From Exiguobacterium qingdaonense (GTDB lineage: Bacteria > Bacillota > Bacilli > Exiguobacteriales > Exiguobacteriaceae), in the NCBI RefSeq assembly GCF_018617855.1, contig NZ_JACSKY010000001.1, positions 310,001 to 374,000 on the forward strand: DNA of 64,000 nt, in the 5' to 3' direction. Below are positions 56,264 to 64,000 of this stretch, one piece after another. The notes under the pieces were generated by a model, which had not been told where the DNA came from, ran no database searches, and saw nothing but the letters and a program-made list of their open reading frames with translations. Within the stretch, counting starts at the first letter, position 1. The number at the start of each line of letters is the position of its first letter. The translations under genes and the position numbers were made by a program.

Positions 56264-57650
56264 GAGTTCCTCCTAATCGGTCGCCGATCGTTAGCTTTTG
56301 TCCGGCGCCACGCATAAACGTCGCACCATCCATTCGTTTCTTACCTGCAGGTTGCAACTCGGTCACTTTGATGGCAACGTCGTTTCCTGTCGAGACGACA
56401 AACCCGTCCTCTTCAAGACGAATGACTTCTCCCGGTTGTCCCGTACCTGTCGTTTTCTCTCCCATGAACAATTTCACGCGTTCCCCGTCGAGCATCGAGT
56501 AGGCGGTCGGGAACGGGTTCATCCCGCGAATGTGGTTGTAGATGGACTCGCCATCCATCGTCCAATCAATCTGTTCACGTTCCCGGCTAATGTTCGGGGC
56601 AAACGTCACGTCACGCTCATCTTGAGGCACCGCCTCAATCCACCCTTCTAAGAAGGCAGGAAGCGTACGAATGAGCAGGTCGCTTCCAGCTACAGCCAGT
56701 TTATCAAACAGTGACCCGACCGTATCTGTTTCTTCAATCGGGACAATCGTATTGGCGATCATGTCACCAGCGTCTAATTTGTCGACCATATACATGATTG
56801 TCACACCTGTCTCTGACTCCCCATCAAGGATGGCTTGATGAATTGGGGCACCTCCACGATATTTCGGAAGGAGCGAGGCGTGGACGTTGATGGCTCCGTG
56901 AGGCGGTGCCTCAAGTAAGGCGGTCGGCACGATTTGGCCATACGCCGCTGTGACAATCAAATCAGGCTTCAGCTCTAAAATTTCTGCATAGTCTGTCCGG
57001 ACTTTTTCTGGTTGCAACACCGGAATATCGTGTCGAAGTGCACACTCTTTCACCGGTGTCGGTTTAAGTTCTCGTTTACGACCGACCGGTTTATCCGGTT
57101 GCGACACGACACCTACGACATTGTATCCTTCTTCGAGCAGTCGCTCAAGTACCGATACGGCAAACGTCGGCGTTCCCATGAAGACGATGCGTTTATCTTT
57201 ACCAGGGCTTGGGACGGCGAGTTTATCTGTGAACAAGACGCCGTCCAAGTGATCCATCTCGTGTTGGATTGCCCGCGCGAAAAAGCCACTCGCTTGAATC
57301 GTGTGCGTCCGCCCTTTCAAATCTTGATTCTTGACGACGATTGACTCGTGTCGTTCCACGAAACCGAACTCGCCTGGGATGCTCAAACATCCTTCGAGTC
57401 CGACTTCCCGACCTGATGTTTCCACGATTTCCGGGTTGATCAACACGAGCGGTCCCGTCTCATCATCGGTATGGACGACGGCGAGTCGCTGATTCAAATC
57501 GACCTGCGGCGCCGCGACACCGACTCCATCATACTCATACATCGTATCAAACAATCGGTCGACCGTTTGACGCAATTTTTTATCAAATTTCGTCACCGGG
57601 TCGCACGTTACGCGCAAAATGTCATTGGGTACTTCTACTACTTTATACAT
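56250..57650 (-). CDS. def-fmt: Fusion of peptide deformylase and methionyl-tRNA formyltransferase
   Basis: One open frame of 466 residues joins two enzymes that are separate in Bacillus. Residues 1-144 are a complete peptide deformylase: GVGVAAPQ (42-49), EGCLS (86-90), HEMDH (130-134), all three metal/catalytic motifs intact. The usual C-terminal extension of Def is missing; a short linker ([10 protein letters not shown], 144-153) leads into residues 154-466, a full Fmt: [12 protein letters not shown] at the start, Asn255 and His257 in [17 protein letters not shown], Asp in VDKLDAGDM, then the C-terminal OB-like domain. No stop and no start with a ribosome site lie at the junction. GAGGTGGAGAGAC precedes the ATG. 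Confidence 0.95.
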   Translation of the reverse strand: MYKVVEVPNDILRVTCDPVTKFDKKLRQTVDRLFDTMYEYDGVGVAAPQVDLNQRLAVVHTDDETGPLVLINPEIVETSGREVGLEGCLSIPGEFGFVERHESIVVKNQDLKGRTHTIQASGFFARAIQHEMDHLDGVLFTDKLAVPSPGKDKRIVFMGTPTFAVSVLERLLEEGYNVVGVVSQPDKPVGRKRELKPTPVKECALRHDIPVLQPEKVRTDYAEILELKPDLIVTAAYGQIVPTALLEAPPHGAINVHASLLPKYRGGAPIHQAILDGESETGVTIMYMVDKLDAGDMIANTIVPIEETDTVGSLFDKLAVAGSDLLIRTLPAFLEGWIEAVPQDERDVTFAPNISREREQIDWTMDGESIYNHIRGMNPFPTAYSMLDGERVKLFMGEKTTGTGQPGEVIRLEEDGFVVSTGNDVAIKVTELQPAGKKRMDGATFMRGAGQKLTIGDRLGGTHERT

Positions 57651-57661
57651 GTCTCTCCACC

Positions 57662-59986
57662 TCACATGAATACGTATGGGTTCACATCGATACTCATTTG
57701 ATATTCTTTCTTGCTGATCGCTTTCGCTCGCGCTTGCTGCAATCGTGCCAACTCGGCGTAAAGCGTATCGGGTTGTTTCGTTTTGATGAACACTTGATAA
57801 CGATAGGCGTTCTTCAGTTTAGATAACGGTGCGGGCATCGGTCCGTTCAATCGGCTATTCTCCACTTGCGCCTGTAAAAAGTCTGACGCAAACAGTTCTG
57901 CCTCGGCCTTGGCGACGAGCGGATTCTCCGCTGAGAAAGTGACGAGCGTCAAAAACCAATACGGTGGATGATTCCCGACTTGTCTGAGCCCCATCTCTTT
58001 TGCGAAGAACGTTTCATAATCGTGTTCGCTCGCCGTCTCAATCACATAATGATCTGGATTATACGTCTGGACGAACGCTTCGCCCGGGAGCTTGCCACGC
58101 CCAGCCCGCCCTGCCACTTGCGTGACGAGTTGAAACGTGCGCTCGGTCGCCCGGAAGTCAGGCATTCCGAGCGTCGCGTCTGCCGCGAGCACTCCGACGA
58201 GAGTGACGTTCGGGAAGTCGAGACCTTTGGCAATCATTTGTGTACCGAGTAAAATGTCGGCCTCCCCTTCCTCGAAGCGGCGTAACAATTGCTCGTGAGC
58301 CCCTTTCCGTGACGTCGTATCTTGATCCATTCGAATGATGCGTGCCTCTGGAATCCGGTTCAATAGCTCCGTCTCAATTTTCTGGGTGCCCGTCCCGAAC
58401 TGTTTGATCTTCTTACTGTTACAGGACGGACACGTCGACGGCATGCCGATTTCGTAACCACAATAGTGACATTTCAACCGATCTCCGTTCTGATGATACG
58501 TCAAATTGACGGCACAATGAGGGCAAGACATTCCTTCTCCGCAATCACGGCACATGACGAACGTCGTAAATCCGCGACGATTCAATAAAATGACACATTG
58601 CTCTTTTTTCTCGATTCGGTCGAGGATCCCGTTGAACAATTCTTCTGAGAACATCGTCGTATTGCCTTTGGCCAGTTCACGACGCATGTCGATGATGTGG
58701 ACCGGGGGCATCTCTCCGCCGTACCGCTCTTTCAAGTGCAGATAGCGATAGACACCTTTTTGTGCCCGAGCGTACGATTCAAGCGCAGGGGTCGCGCTAC
58801 CTAACACGACGGGACAACCGTGATAACGAGCCCGCCAAATGGCGACATCACGTGCATGATAGCGAGGATTTTCCTCCTGCTTGTACGTCGTCTCGTGCTC
58901 TTCGTCTAATATGATGAGACCGAGCCGGTCGAGCGGGGCAAAGATGGCAGAACGGGCACCGACGACGACATCAACGTCTTTACGTTTGATTTTACGCCAT
59001 TCATCGTATTTCTCACCTTTCGATAGGGCGCTATGCAAGACCGCGACCCGCTCACCGAACCTCCGTTTGAATCGCTTCACCATCATCGGGGTCAAGCTGA
59101 TTTCAGGCACGAGCAGGATGGCTTGTTTCCCCGCATCGATGACTTGTCCGATCGACTCCAAATACACCTCGGTCTTCCCGCTCCCCGTCACGCCGTGGAC
59201 GAGTAACGTCTCACCCGCATCCGCTCCTTTGATGGCTTCGACCGCGTTCATCTGACTTTCGTTCAATTGAACGGATTCTTCGACTTGTTCAATCGTCGCG
59301 TACGGGTCACGGTTCAATTCGACCTCGGTCAACTGCACCGCTCCGAGATCCGCAAGTTTTTGAAGTTGAGGGCGGGTCAAACCGATTTTTCGGAGCTCCG
59401 ACCAATACATGCGTGGTGTCTCTTCAAGACGATGGACCGCCTCCAGTTGTTTTTTCGCCCGTTTCGGAACGACTGTCGCGTCGAGCAAGTCGACGACGAC
59501 GTCGGTCTTGACCGTCTTCTTTTCTTTTAGGACAGGGGCGAGTGTCAGCTCACCTTTTTTTGCGAGTCCGAGAATGGACGACTGCACATCTTTCGGGTAT
59601 TCAGACAAGTGCGTTCCGAGACGAACCCCATCTGGCACTTGTCCTTCTTTGATTTCTTTGTCATAACTGACCTTTAGTGCGGCAGGTAACATCGCGAGAA
59701 GAGCGGATGAACGAAAGCAAAGCGTCGTCTCCTTCACATGGATGGACAAGTCGAGCAATTCTTCCGTGAGAGATGACTCTTCATCTAGTAAGGCCTCGAG
59801 CGGTTTCAATCCGTCTTTCATCCCATCTGACGTGCCGACGACAATCCCTAACAGACGACGTGACCCGAACGGTACGGAGACGCGCATGCCCGGTTCAATC
59901 AAATCCTCAAATTGTTCGGGCACTTCATAATCAAACGGACGATCGATCGTGATGACCGGTGCATCGACATGAACGTGTGCAATCAT
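57662..59986 (-). CDS. priA: Primosomal protein N' (replication restart helicase PriA)
   Basis: A 774-residue helicase that restarts stalled forks. The N-terminal 3'-end-binding domain begins [20 protein letters not shown]. Motor motifs are [16 protein letters not shown] (Walker A), [15 protein letters not shown] (DEEH), [11 protein letters not shown]. Eight zinc-binding Cys lie in [13 protein letters not shown] and [29 protein letters not shown] precedes the ATG, which overlaps coaBC by four bases. The def/fmt fusion starts 11 bases after it. Confidence 0.97.
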   Translation of the reverse strand: MIAHVHVDAPVITIDRPFDYEVPEQFEDLIEPGMRVSVPFGSRRLLGIVVGTSDGMKDGLKPLEALLDEESSLTEELLDLSIHVKETTLCFRSSALLAMLPAALKVSYDKEIKEGQVPDGVRLGTHLSEYPKDVQSSILGLAKKGELTLAPVLKEKKTVKTDVVVDLLDATVVPKRAKKQLEAVHRLEETPRMYWSELRKIGLTRPQLQKLADLGAVQLTEVELNRDPYATIEQVEESVQLNESQMNAVEAIKGADAGETLLVHGVTGSGKTEVYLESIGQVIDAGKQAILLVPEISLTPMMVKRFKRRFGERVAVLHSALSKGEKYDEWRKIKRKDVDVVVGARSAIFAPLDRLGLIILDEEHETTYKQEENPRYHARDVAIWRARYHGCPVVLGSATPALESYARAQKGVYRYLHLKERYGGEMPPVHIIDMRRELAKGNTTMFSEELFNGILDRIEKKEQCVILLNRRGFTTFVMCRDCGEGMSCPHCAVNLTYHQNGDRLKCHYCGYEIGMPSTCPSCNSKKIKQFGTGTQKIETELLNRIPEARIIRMDQDTTSRKGAHEQLLRRFEEGEADILLGTQMIAKGLDFPNVTLVGVLAADATLGMPDFRATERTFQLVTQVAGRAGRGKLPGEAFVQTYNPDHYVIETASEHDYETFFAKEMGLRQVGNHPPYWFLTLVTFSAENPLVAKAEAELFASDFLQAQVENSRLNGPMPAPLSKLKNAYRYQVFIKTKQPDTLYAELARLQQARAKAISKKEYQMSIDVNPYVFM

Positions 59987-61173
59987 CGGACCACTTCCTT
60001 AAAGTGTGTGAGCAATTCAAACGCCAGGTTTTTCTTCGATTGTTTTGGCAATTTGAGCGTCGTTCCGTCAGCGTGGAACACGACGACCTCATTATCATCC
60101 GAACCGAATCCGATGTCATTGCCGGATACATCGTTTGCGACGAGAAAATCGACGTTTTTCCGCTTCAATTTGGCCGATGCATGTTCCTCGAGTCGCTCCG
60201 TCTCCGCAGCGAATCCGACCAGTACTTGATGGGTCTTTTTCTCACCGAGCGACTTTAAAATGTCTGTCGTTTCTTCAAGCTCGATCGTCAGTGGACCGTG
60301 AACTTTTTTATGTTTTTCCGAATGAATCGTGCTCGGCCGATAATCCGCAACCGCTGCTGCCTTCACGACGAGGTCAGATGACTCAAAACGGGTCGAGACT
60401 TCATGTAGCATCTCATCGCTCGACTTAACCGAAATCGCTGTCACGCCGTCGGGTACAGGCACTTGGAGCGGTCCATGTACGAGTGTGACACGGGCTCCCA
60501 TGTCACGAGCGACCTCAGCGAGTGCAACCCCCATTTTTCCCGAAGAGTCGTTGGATAGATAACGGACCGGATCGATTCGTTCGACTGTCGGGCCGGCCGT
60601 AATGAGCACGTTCTTTCCCATATAGAGCTTCGGGACGAACTGACTCTCAATAATCCGTACCAAGTCCTCCGGTTCAGGGAGGCGTCCACCGCCAACCCAG
60701 CCACATGCCAAATTCCCGACACCCGGTTCAATCAATTGATAACCGTATGACTTTAATGTTTCGATGTTCCGCTGTGTAGCAGGATGTTCGAGCATATTCA
60801 CATTCATCGCCGGTGAGACGATGACTGGGCACTTGGCCGCCAAAATCGATGTCGTGATGAAATCGTCCGCGATCCCGTTCGCCATTTTTGCGATGATATT
60901 CGCAGTTGCGGGAGCCACGATGATTAAATCACTCGAGTCGACGACATCGATATGTGCGATTTTTGTCGGGTCATGCTCTTCGAACACGTCGGTGTAGACA
61001 GGGTTTCGACTGAGTGCCTGGAAAGTCGCTTGGCCAACGAATTGTTCCGCTGATTTTGTCATCGCGACCCGTACGTCCGCTCCGGCTTGAACCAACTTTG
61101 ATGTGAGCGCGCACGCTTTGTAGGCAGCGATTCCTCCACTCACGCATAACAAAATAGTACGATCCTTCACCAT
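59983..61173 (-). CDS. coaBC: Bifunctional phosphopantothenoylcysteine decarboxylase/synthetase CoaBC
   Basis: A 396-residue coenzyme A synthesis enzyme. The flavin-dependent CoaC half begins ILLCVSGGIAAYKACALTSK and has the catalytic His in KIAHIDV and PAMNVNMLEHPA with ACGWVGGGRLPEP. The CoaB half (from about residue 185) has VLITAGPTVERIDPVRYLSN and the nucleotide-binding VAKAAAVADYRP-like VVKAAAVADYRP. AAAGGGGAGTTTGGA precedes the ATG. A hairpin lies between rpoZ and this gene. Confidence 0.96.
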   Translation of the reverse strand: MVKDRTILLCVSGGIAAYKACALTSKLVQAGADVRVAMTKSAEQFVGQATFQALSRNPVYTDVFEEHDPTKIAHIDVVDSSDLIIVAPATANIIAKMANGIADDFITTSILAAKCPVIVSPAMNVNMLEHPATQRNIETLKSYGYQLIEPGVGNLACGWVGGGRLPEPEDLVRIIESQFVPKLYMGKNVLITAGPTVERIDPVRYLSNDSSGKMGVALAEVARDMGARVTLVHGPLQVPVPDGVTAISVKSSDEMLHEVSTRFESSDLVVKAAAVADYRPSTIHSEKHKKVHGPLTIELEETTDILKSLGEKKTHQVLVGFAAETERLEEHASAKLKRKNVDFLVANDVSGNDIGFGSDDNEVVVFHADGTTLKLPKQSKKNLAFELLTHFKEVVR

Positions 61174-61199
61174 TCCAAACTCCCCTTTATAGACAATGA

Positions 61200-61225
61200 G
61201 ACCCAAGTCGAAAACGACTTGGGTC
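61200..61225 (-). other. Strong hairpin between rpoZ and coaBC without a clear T tract
   Basis: A perfect 11-bp stem GACCCAAGTCG/CGACTTGGGTC with TTTT loop, five bases after the rpoZ stop. TCATTGTC follows, not a T run, so it looks like an attenuator or mRNA-stabilising element inside the operon. Confidence 0.65.
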
Positions 61226-61230
61226 ACAAT

Positions 61231-61440
61231 TCATCCGTTGTTTTTTTCGTTCACGATGATTGTCGTATCACCCGAATGTAGTTCTTCTAACGCTTGACCG
61301 ACCGGCTTATATGATTTTGGCTCGGCGACTTTCGGTGCTTTTCCATTTTGAATCTGGCGCGCCCGTTTTGCAGCGACCGTGACGATCGTGTATTTTGACG
61401 GGATTGTACGCTGTAAGGCATCAATCGAAGGGTATAACAT
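61231..61440 (-). CDS. rpoZ: RNA polymerase omega subunit
   Basis: A 69-residue omega subunit. [20 protein letters not shown] then [11 protein letters not shown] is the conserved core, with [16 protein letters not shown] near the end. It aids beta-prime folding and assembly. The ATG shares one base with the gmk stop (TAATG), so translation is probably coupled. Order gmk-rpoZ-coaBC is universal in Bacillales. Confidence 0.95.
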   Translation of the reverse strand: MLYPSIDALQRTIPSKYTIVTVAAKRARQIQNGKAPKVAEPKSYKPVGQALEELHSGDTTIIVNEKNNG

Positions 61441-62063
61441 TAAATGACCTCCATCATAGCTTTTTTATAGAGTGACGCAACGCGTTCACGTTTACAATGC
61501 TCAGCTGTCACAATCGCTTTGATTCGATCGATGGCTTTGTCGACCTCGTCGTTCGTGACGACATAATCATAGGCATCCATCAATTCGATTTCTTCACGTG
61601 CGACGAGAAGGCGTTGTTTAATCACTTCTTCTGACTCCGTACCTCGACCGATCAGACGATTACGAAGCTCTTGAAGGCTAGGCGGTGCCAAAAATAAAAA
61701 GACAGCTTCAGGAAGAAGTTCTTTTACCTGGAACGCTCCTTGCACCTCGATTTCAAGAATGACATCTTGACCACTTTCGAGCGTCTCTCGTACCCACTCT
61801 ACAGGTGTCCCGTAGTAGTTACCGACGAATTCAGCGTGTTCGAGTAGTTCTTTTTGTTCGATCATCCGTTCGAACTCTTCTCTCGATTTGAAGAAGTAGT
61901 GTACTCCTTCGACTTCCCCTTCACGTGGCTTTCGGGTCGTCGCCGACACCGAATATTGAAGGTTGTTGTCCTCTTCCTCACGAAGAGCACGACAAACGGT
62001 CCCTTTTCCGACACCGCTCGGTCCAGACAAAACGATTAATAATCCTCGTTCTTTAAAATTCAC
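61440..62063 (-). CDS. gmk: Guanylate kinase
   Basis: A 207-residue nucleotide kinase that makes GDP from GMP and ATP. The P-loop [19 protein letters not shown] is at the N-terminus, and [18 protein letters not shown] binds GMP. A GTG start (MNFKERG) is chosen because GGAGGG lies six bases upstream; longer in-frame starts run through the ribosome site. First gene of the operon to rpe. In Bacillus yloC and remA lie upstream; here rqcH is directly divergent. Confidence 0.96.
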   Translation of the reverse strand: MNFKERGLLIVLSGPSGVGKGTVCRALREEEDNNLQYSVSATTRKPREGEVEGVHYFFKSREEFERMIEQKELLEHAEFVGNYYGTPVEWVRETLESGQDVILEIEVQGAFQVKELLPEAVFLFLAPPSLQELRNRLIGRGTESEEVIKQRLLVAREEIELMDAYDYVVTNDEVDKAIDRIKAIVTAEHCKRERVASLYKKAMMEVI

Positions 62064-62095
62064 TGCAAGCCCTCCATCTTCTAACATCACATTTA

Positions 62096-62101
62096 ATTAT
62101 A
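62096..62101 (-). promoter_or_regulatory. Candidate -10 of the gmk operon
   Basis: A perfect TATAAT hexamer in the minus-strand sense, 32 bases before the gmk start. GGGACA lies 16 bases upstream as a weak -35 (62118-62123). Confidence 0.5.
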
Positions 62102-62218
62102 ATAGCAGTCAATCAATTGTCCCGGCAAGAAGAAGTTCGGATTTCCTACTCCATCGTACCATATTTTCTGTTTTTCTGATAACGTAGAGACAGAAAATGA
62201 ACAAAGGTGATGAGATCA

Positions 62219-63910
62219 TTGGCTTATGATGGATTAATGACATACCGTGTCGTAACAGAACTACAAACACTCGTCGGAGGAAGAATCAATAAGGTACATC
62301 AACCGTACGCACTCGACTTGATGATCCAAATTCGTTCGAACCGACAGAATGCACAATTACTCATATCAGCAAACGCGATGTACGCCCGTCTCCAGTTGAC
62401 GGATACACCGATCAAAAACCCACAAGAACCCCCGATGTTTTGCATGATGCTTCGAAAGCACATTGAAGGTGGATTTATCACGGCGATCGAACAGGTCGGA
62501 CGGGACCGGGTCATCGTCATCTCCGTTCGCTCACGCAACGAACTCGGTGATGAAGAGTCGAAGAAAGTATACATTGAACTAATGGGCCGTCATTCAAACG
62601 TCATCTTGACGACAGAAGACGGAAAGGTATTAGACGCAATCAAGCACCTCCCGCCTTCGCAAAACACGTATCGGACAATCATGCCGGGAAGTGAGTATCT
62701 CCTCCCGCCGGAACAACACAAGTTCGATCCATTGACGGACATGGCGGAAGGCCTGAAGCGAATCGATTGGAATGCCGGCAAGCTTGACAAACAAATCGTT
62801 GCCACGTTCGCCGGGGTCAGCCCACAAATCGCTCAAGAAATCGTCCATCTTGCGAAGACACCGAATCGTGACTCCTTACAGCGGGCATTTGAGACCGTCC
62901 TTCATCAACTAGAGGGTCCGTACGTATTTCAACAACTCGGCAATGGCAAGGAACGCTTTGCCCCGGTCGTGTTGACGGCTGGGGACGTCCTGAGCGAGGA
63001 GACGTATGTGTCAAGTAAAGAGGTACTCGACCGTTTCTACTATGAGAAAGCGAACCGGGATCGTGTAAGACAACAAGCGCACGATGTGGAACGTCTCTTA
63101 AAATCAGAGCTCGAAAAAAATCAATTGAAGCGCCGCCGCCTCTTAGATGATTTGAAAGCGACAGAACGGGCGGATGAGTTACAAAAATATGGCGAGTTGT
63201 TGACGACGTATTTGTTCCAACTTGAGAAAGGGATGCGGGTCGCCGAAGTCGTCGATTATTATGATGAGAACGGTGCGACCATCTCGATCCCCCTCGACCC
63301 ACTCAAGACACCGAACGAGAACGCGCAACATTATTATAAGAAGTATAACAAGTTGAAAGTCGCCAAAGTGGAAGTGAAGAAGCAGCTTGAGCTGAACGAT
63401 GCAGAAATCGATTATGTAGAGACGCTCATCGCTCAACTCGACGTCGCATCCCCGACCGACCTGTTAGAGATTCGTGAAGAACTTGCAGCAGAAGGTTACA
63501 TCCGTCAAAAACGTCAAAAGAAAAAAGCGAATCCGAAAATTTCGCTCGAAGCGTACACCTCTTCTACCGGTACTGAGTTTTTTGTCGGTAAGAACAATAC
63601 ACAAAACGACCATCTGACGTTCAAATTCGCACGTCGTGACGAAATTTGGTTACACGTCAAAGATATCCCCGGTTCTCATGTCATCATCCGTTCAACGGAA
63701 CCGGACGAGACGACTTTACTCGAAGCCGCCTCAGTCGCCGCCTACTTCTCGAAGGCACGTGCGTCGAGCGGCGTCCCCGTCGACTATACGCGCGCCCGCT
63801 TCGTAAAAAAACCGAGTGGTGCGAAGCCGGGCTTCGTCATCTATACAGATCAACAGACCGTCTACGTGACACCGGATGAACAAATGATAAAGTCGATGAA
63901 ACAGTCGTAA
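62219..63910 (+). CDS. rqcH: Ribosome quality-control factor RqcH (NFACT protein, YloA)
   Basis: A 563-residue NFACT protein that adds Ala tails to stalled nascent chains on 50S subunits. The NFACT-N domain contains PPMFCMMLRKHIEGGFI and the Asp-Arg pair in VGRDRVIVI, which in Bacillus is required for tRNA recruitment. Helix-hairpin-helix and coiled-coil arms follow (about residues 270-430). The C-terminal NFACT-R domain has ARRDEIWLHVKDIPGSHVII. The start is TTG: AAAGG lies 11 bases upstream, and nearby ATG/GTG codons sit on the ribosome site. It diverges from gmk. Confidence 0.93.
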   Translation: MAYDGLMTYRVVTELQTLVGGRINKVHQPYALDLMIQIRSNRQNAQLLISANAMYARLQLTDTPIKNPQEPPMFCMMLRKHIEGGFITAIEQVGRDRVIVISVRSRNELGDEESKKVYIELMGRHSNVILTTEDGKVLDAIKHLPPSQNTYRTIMPGSEYLLPPEQHKFDPLTDMAEGLKRIDWNAGKLDKQIVATFAGVSPQIAQEIVHLAKTPNRDSLQRAFETVLHQLEGPYVFQQLGNGKERFAPVVLTAGDVLSEETYVSSKEVLDRFYYEKANRDRVRQQAHDVERLLKSELEKNQLKRRRLLDDLKATERADELQKYGELLTTYLFQLEKGMRVAEVVDYYDENGATISIPLDPLKTPNENAQHYYKKYNKLKVAKVEVKKQLELNDAEIDYVETLIAQLDVASPTDLLEIREELAAEGYIRQKRQKKKANPKISLEAYTSSTGTEFFVGKNNTQNDHLTFKFARRDEIWLHVKDIPGSHVIIRSTEPDETTLLEAASVAAYFSKARASSGVPVDYTRARFVKKPSGAKPGFVIYTDQQTVYVTPDEQMIKSMKQS

Positions 63911-63950
63911 ACAAGAGGATTGTCGATAGCCTAAAGAAACCGAAACAATC

Positions 63951-63990
63951 AAAAAGACGAACCCAATCGCAAAATACAATCGGGTTCGTC
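63951..63990 (-). terminator. Terminator of a minus-strand gene beyond the right edge
   Basis: Arms GACGAACCC/GGGTTCGTC, plus partial inner pairing, followed in the minus-strand sense by TTTTTG. Its orientation points to a gene transcribed leftward from outside the window and ending here; it can also help end the rqcH transcript. Confidence 0.75.
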
Positions 63991-64000
63991 AACAGCCTGG

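Noticed and set aside
1-64000. tRNA or rRNA genes, CRISPR arrays, insertion sequences, prophage or att sites
   Set aside because: I saw no tandem spacer repeats, transposase motifs, terminal inverted repeats or tRNA cloverleaf sequences. XerC is the chromosomal recombinase in its usual operon and not a phage integrase.

Overview
The window is a 64 kb stretch of a low-to-moderate GC Bacillota chromosome. Gene order follows the Bacillus subtilis core region from gmk/rpoZ through recG, smc, ffh, sucCD, topA and codY into the fla/che operon, almost gene for gene. No sporulation gene is visible: spoVM, which sits between thiN and rpmB in Bacillus, is missing. Protein sequences and this layout suggest a non-sporulating, motile member of Bacillales such as Exiguobacterium. 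That assignment is inference from remembered family sequences, not from a database search. Only three genes lie on the plus strand: a DUF1128 gene, rpmB and rqcH.

Layout from low to high coordinates (minus-strand operons therefore read from high to low). 1-14741: fla/che operon flgB-flgC-fliE-fliF-fliG-fliH-fliI-fliJ-ylxF-fliK-flgD-flgE-flbD/swrD-fliL-fliM-fliY-cheY-fliO-fliP-fliQ-fliR-flhB, covering rod, MS-ring, switch, export gate and hook assembly; flhB is cut by the window edge. 14742-18750: terminator, then xerC-hslV-hslU-codY with a sigma-A promoter and a CodY-like box. 18778-23081: dprA-topA-trmFO. 23132-25291: sucC-sucD with a promoter overlapped by a cre-like site. 25343-28677: lepB-rbgA, then rnhB with a FliK-like/FlhB-C-like gene pair. 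28712-32608: ylxM-ffh, rpsP and rimM-trmD-rplS, with clear promoters and terminators. 32631-37325: smc-ftsY. 37325-37519: DUF1128 on the opposite strand. 37557-42003: fapR-plsX-fabD-fabG-acpP-rnc under a near-perfect FapR operator. 42007-47782: yloU-fakA, sdaAB-sdaAA-recG. 47888-48207: rpmB. 48210-49562: thiT-thiN under a TPP riboswitch. 49558-62101: gmk-rpoZ-coaBC-priA-def/fmt-rsmB-rlmN-stp-prkC-rsgA-rpe. 62219-63910: rqcH.

Taken together the window encodes flagellar assembly, fatty-acid and phospholipid synthesis with its regulator, protein targeting (Ffh, FtsY, LepB), ribosome and tRNA maturation (RimM, TrmD, RbgA, RsgA, RsmB, RlmN, TrmFO), chromosome handling (SMC, TopA, PriA, RecG, XerC, DprA), initiator formylation and deformylation, and global nutrient regulation (CodY).

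The most unusual item is a single reading frame that joins peptide deformylase to methionyl-tRNA formyltransferase, the two enzymes that remove and add the initiator formyl group. Other points worth checking are a FapR-like half-degenerate palindrome in front of yloU-fakA, a CodY-like box in front of the operon that encodes CodY, a cre-like site on the sucCD promoter, and a FliK-like/FlhB-C-like pair far from the flagellar operon. I saw no mobile element, CRISPR array, tRNA, rRNA or prophage. No gene-free stretch exceeds 300 bases; the longest (14742-15005 and 47714-47965) are described.
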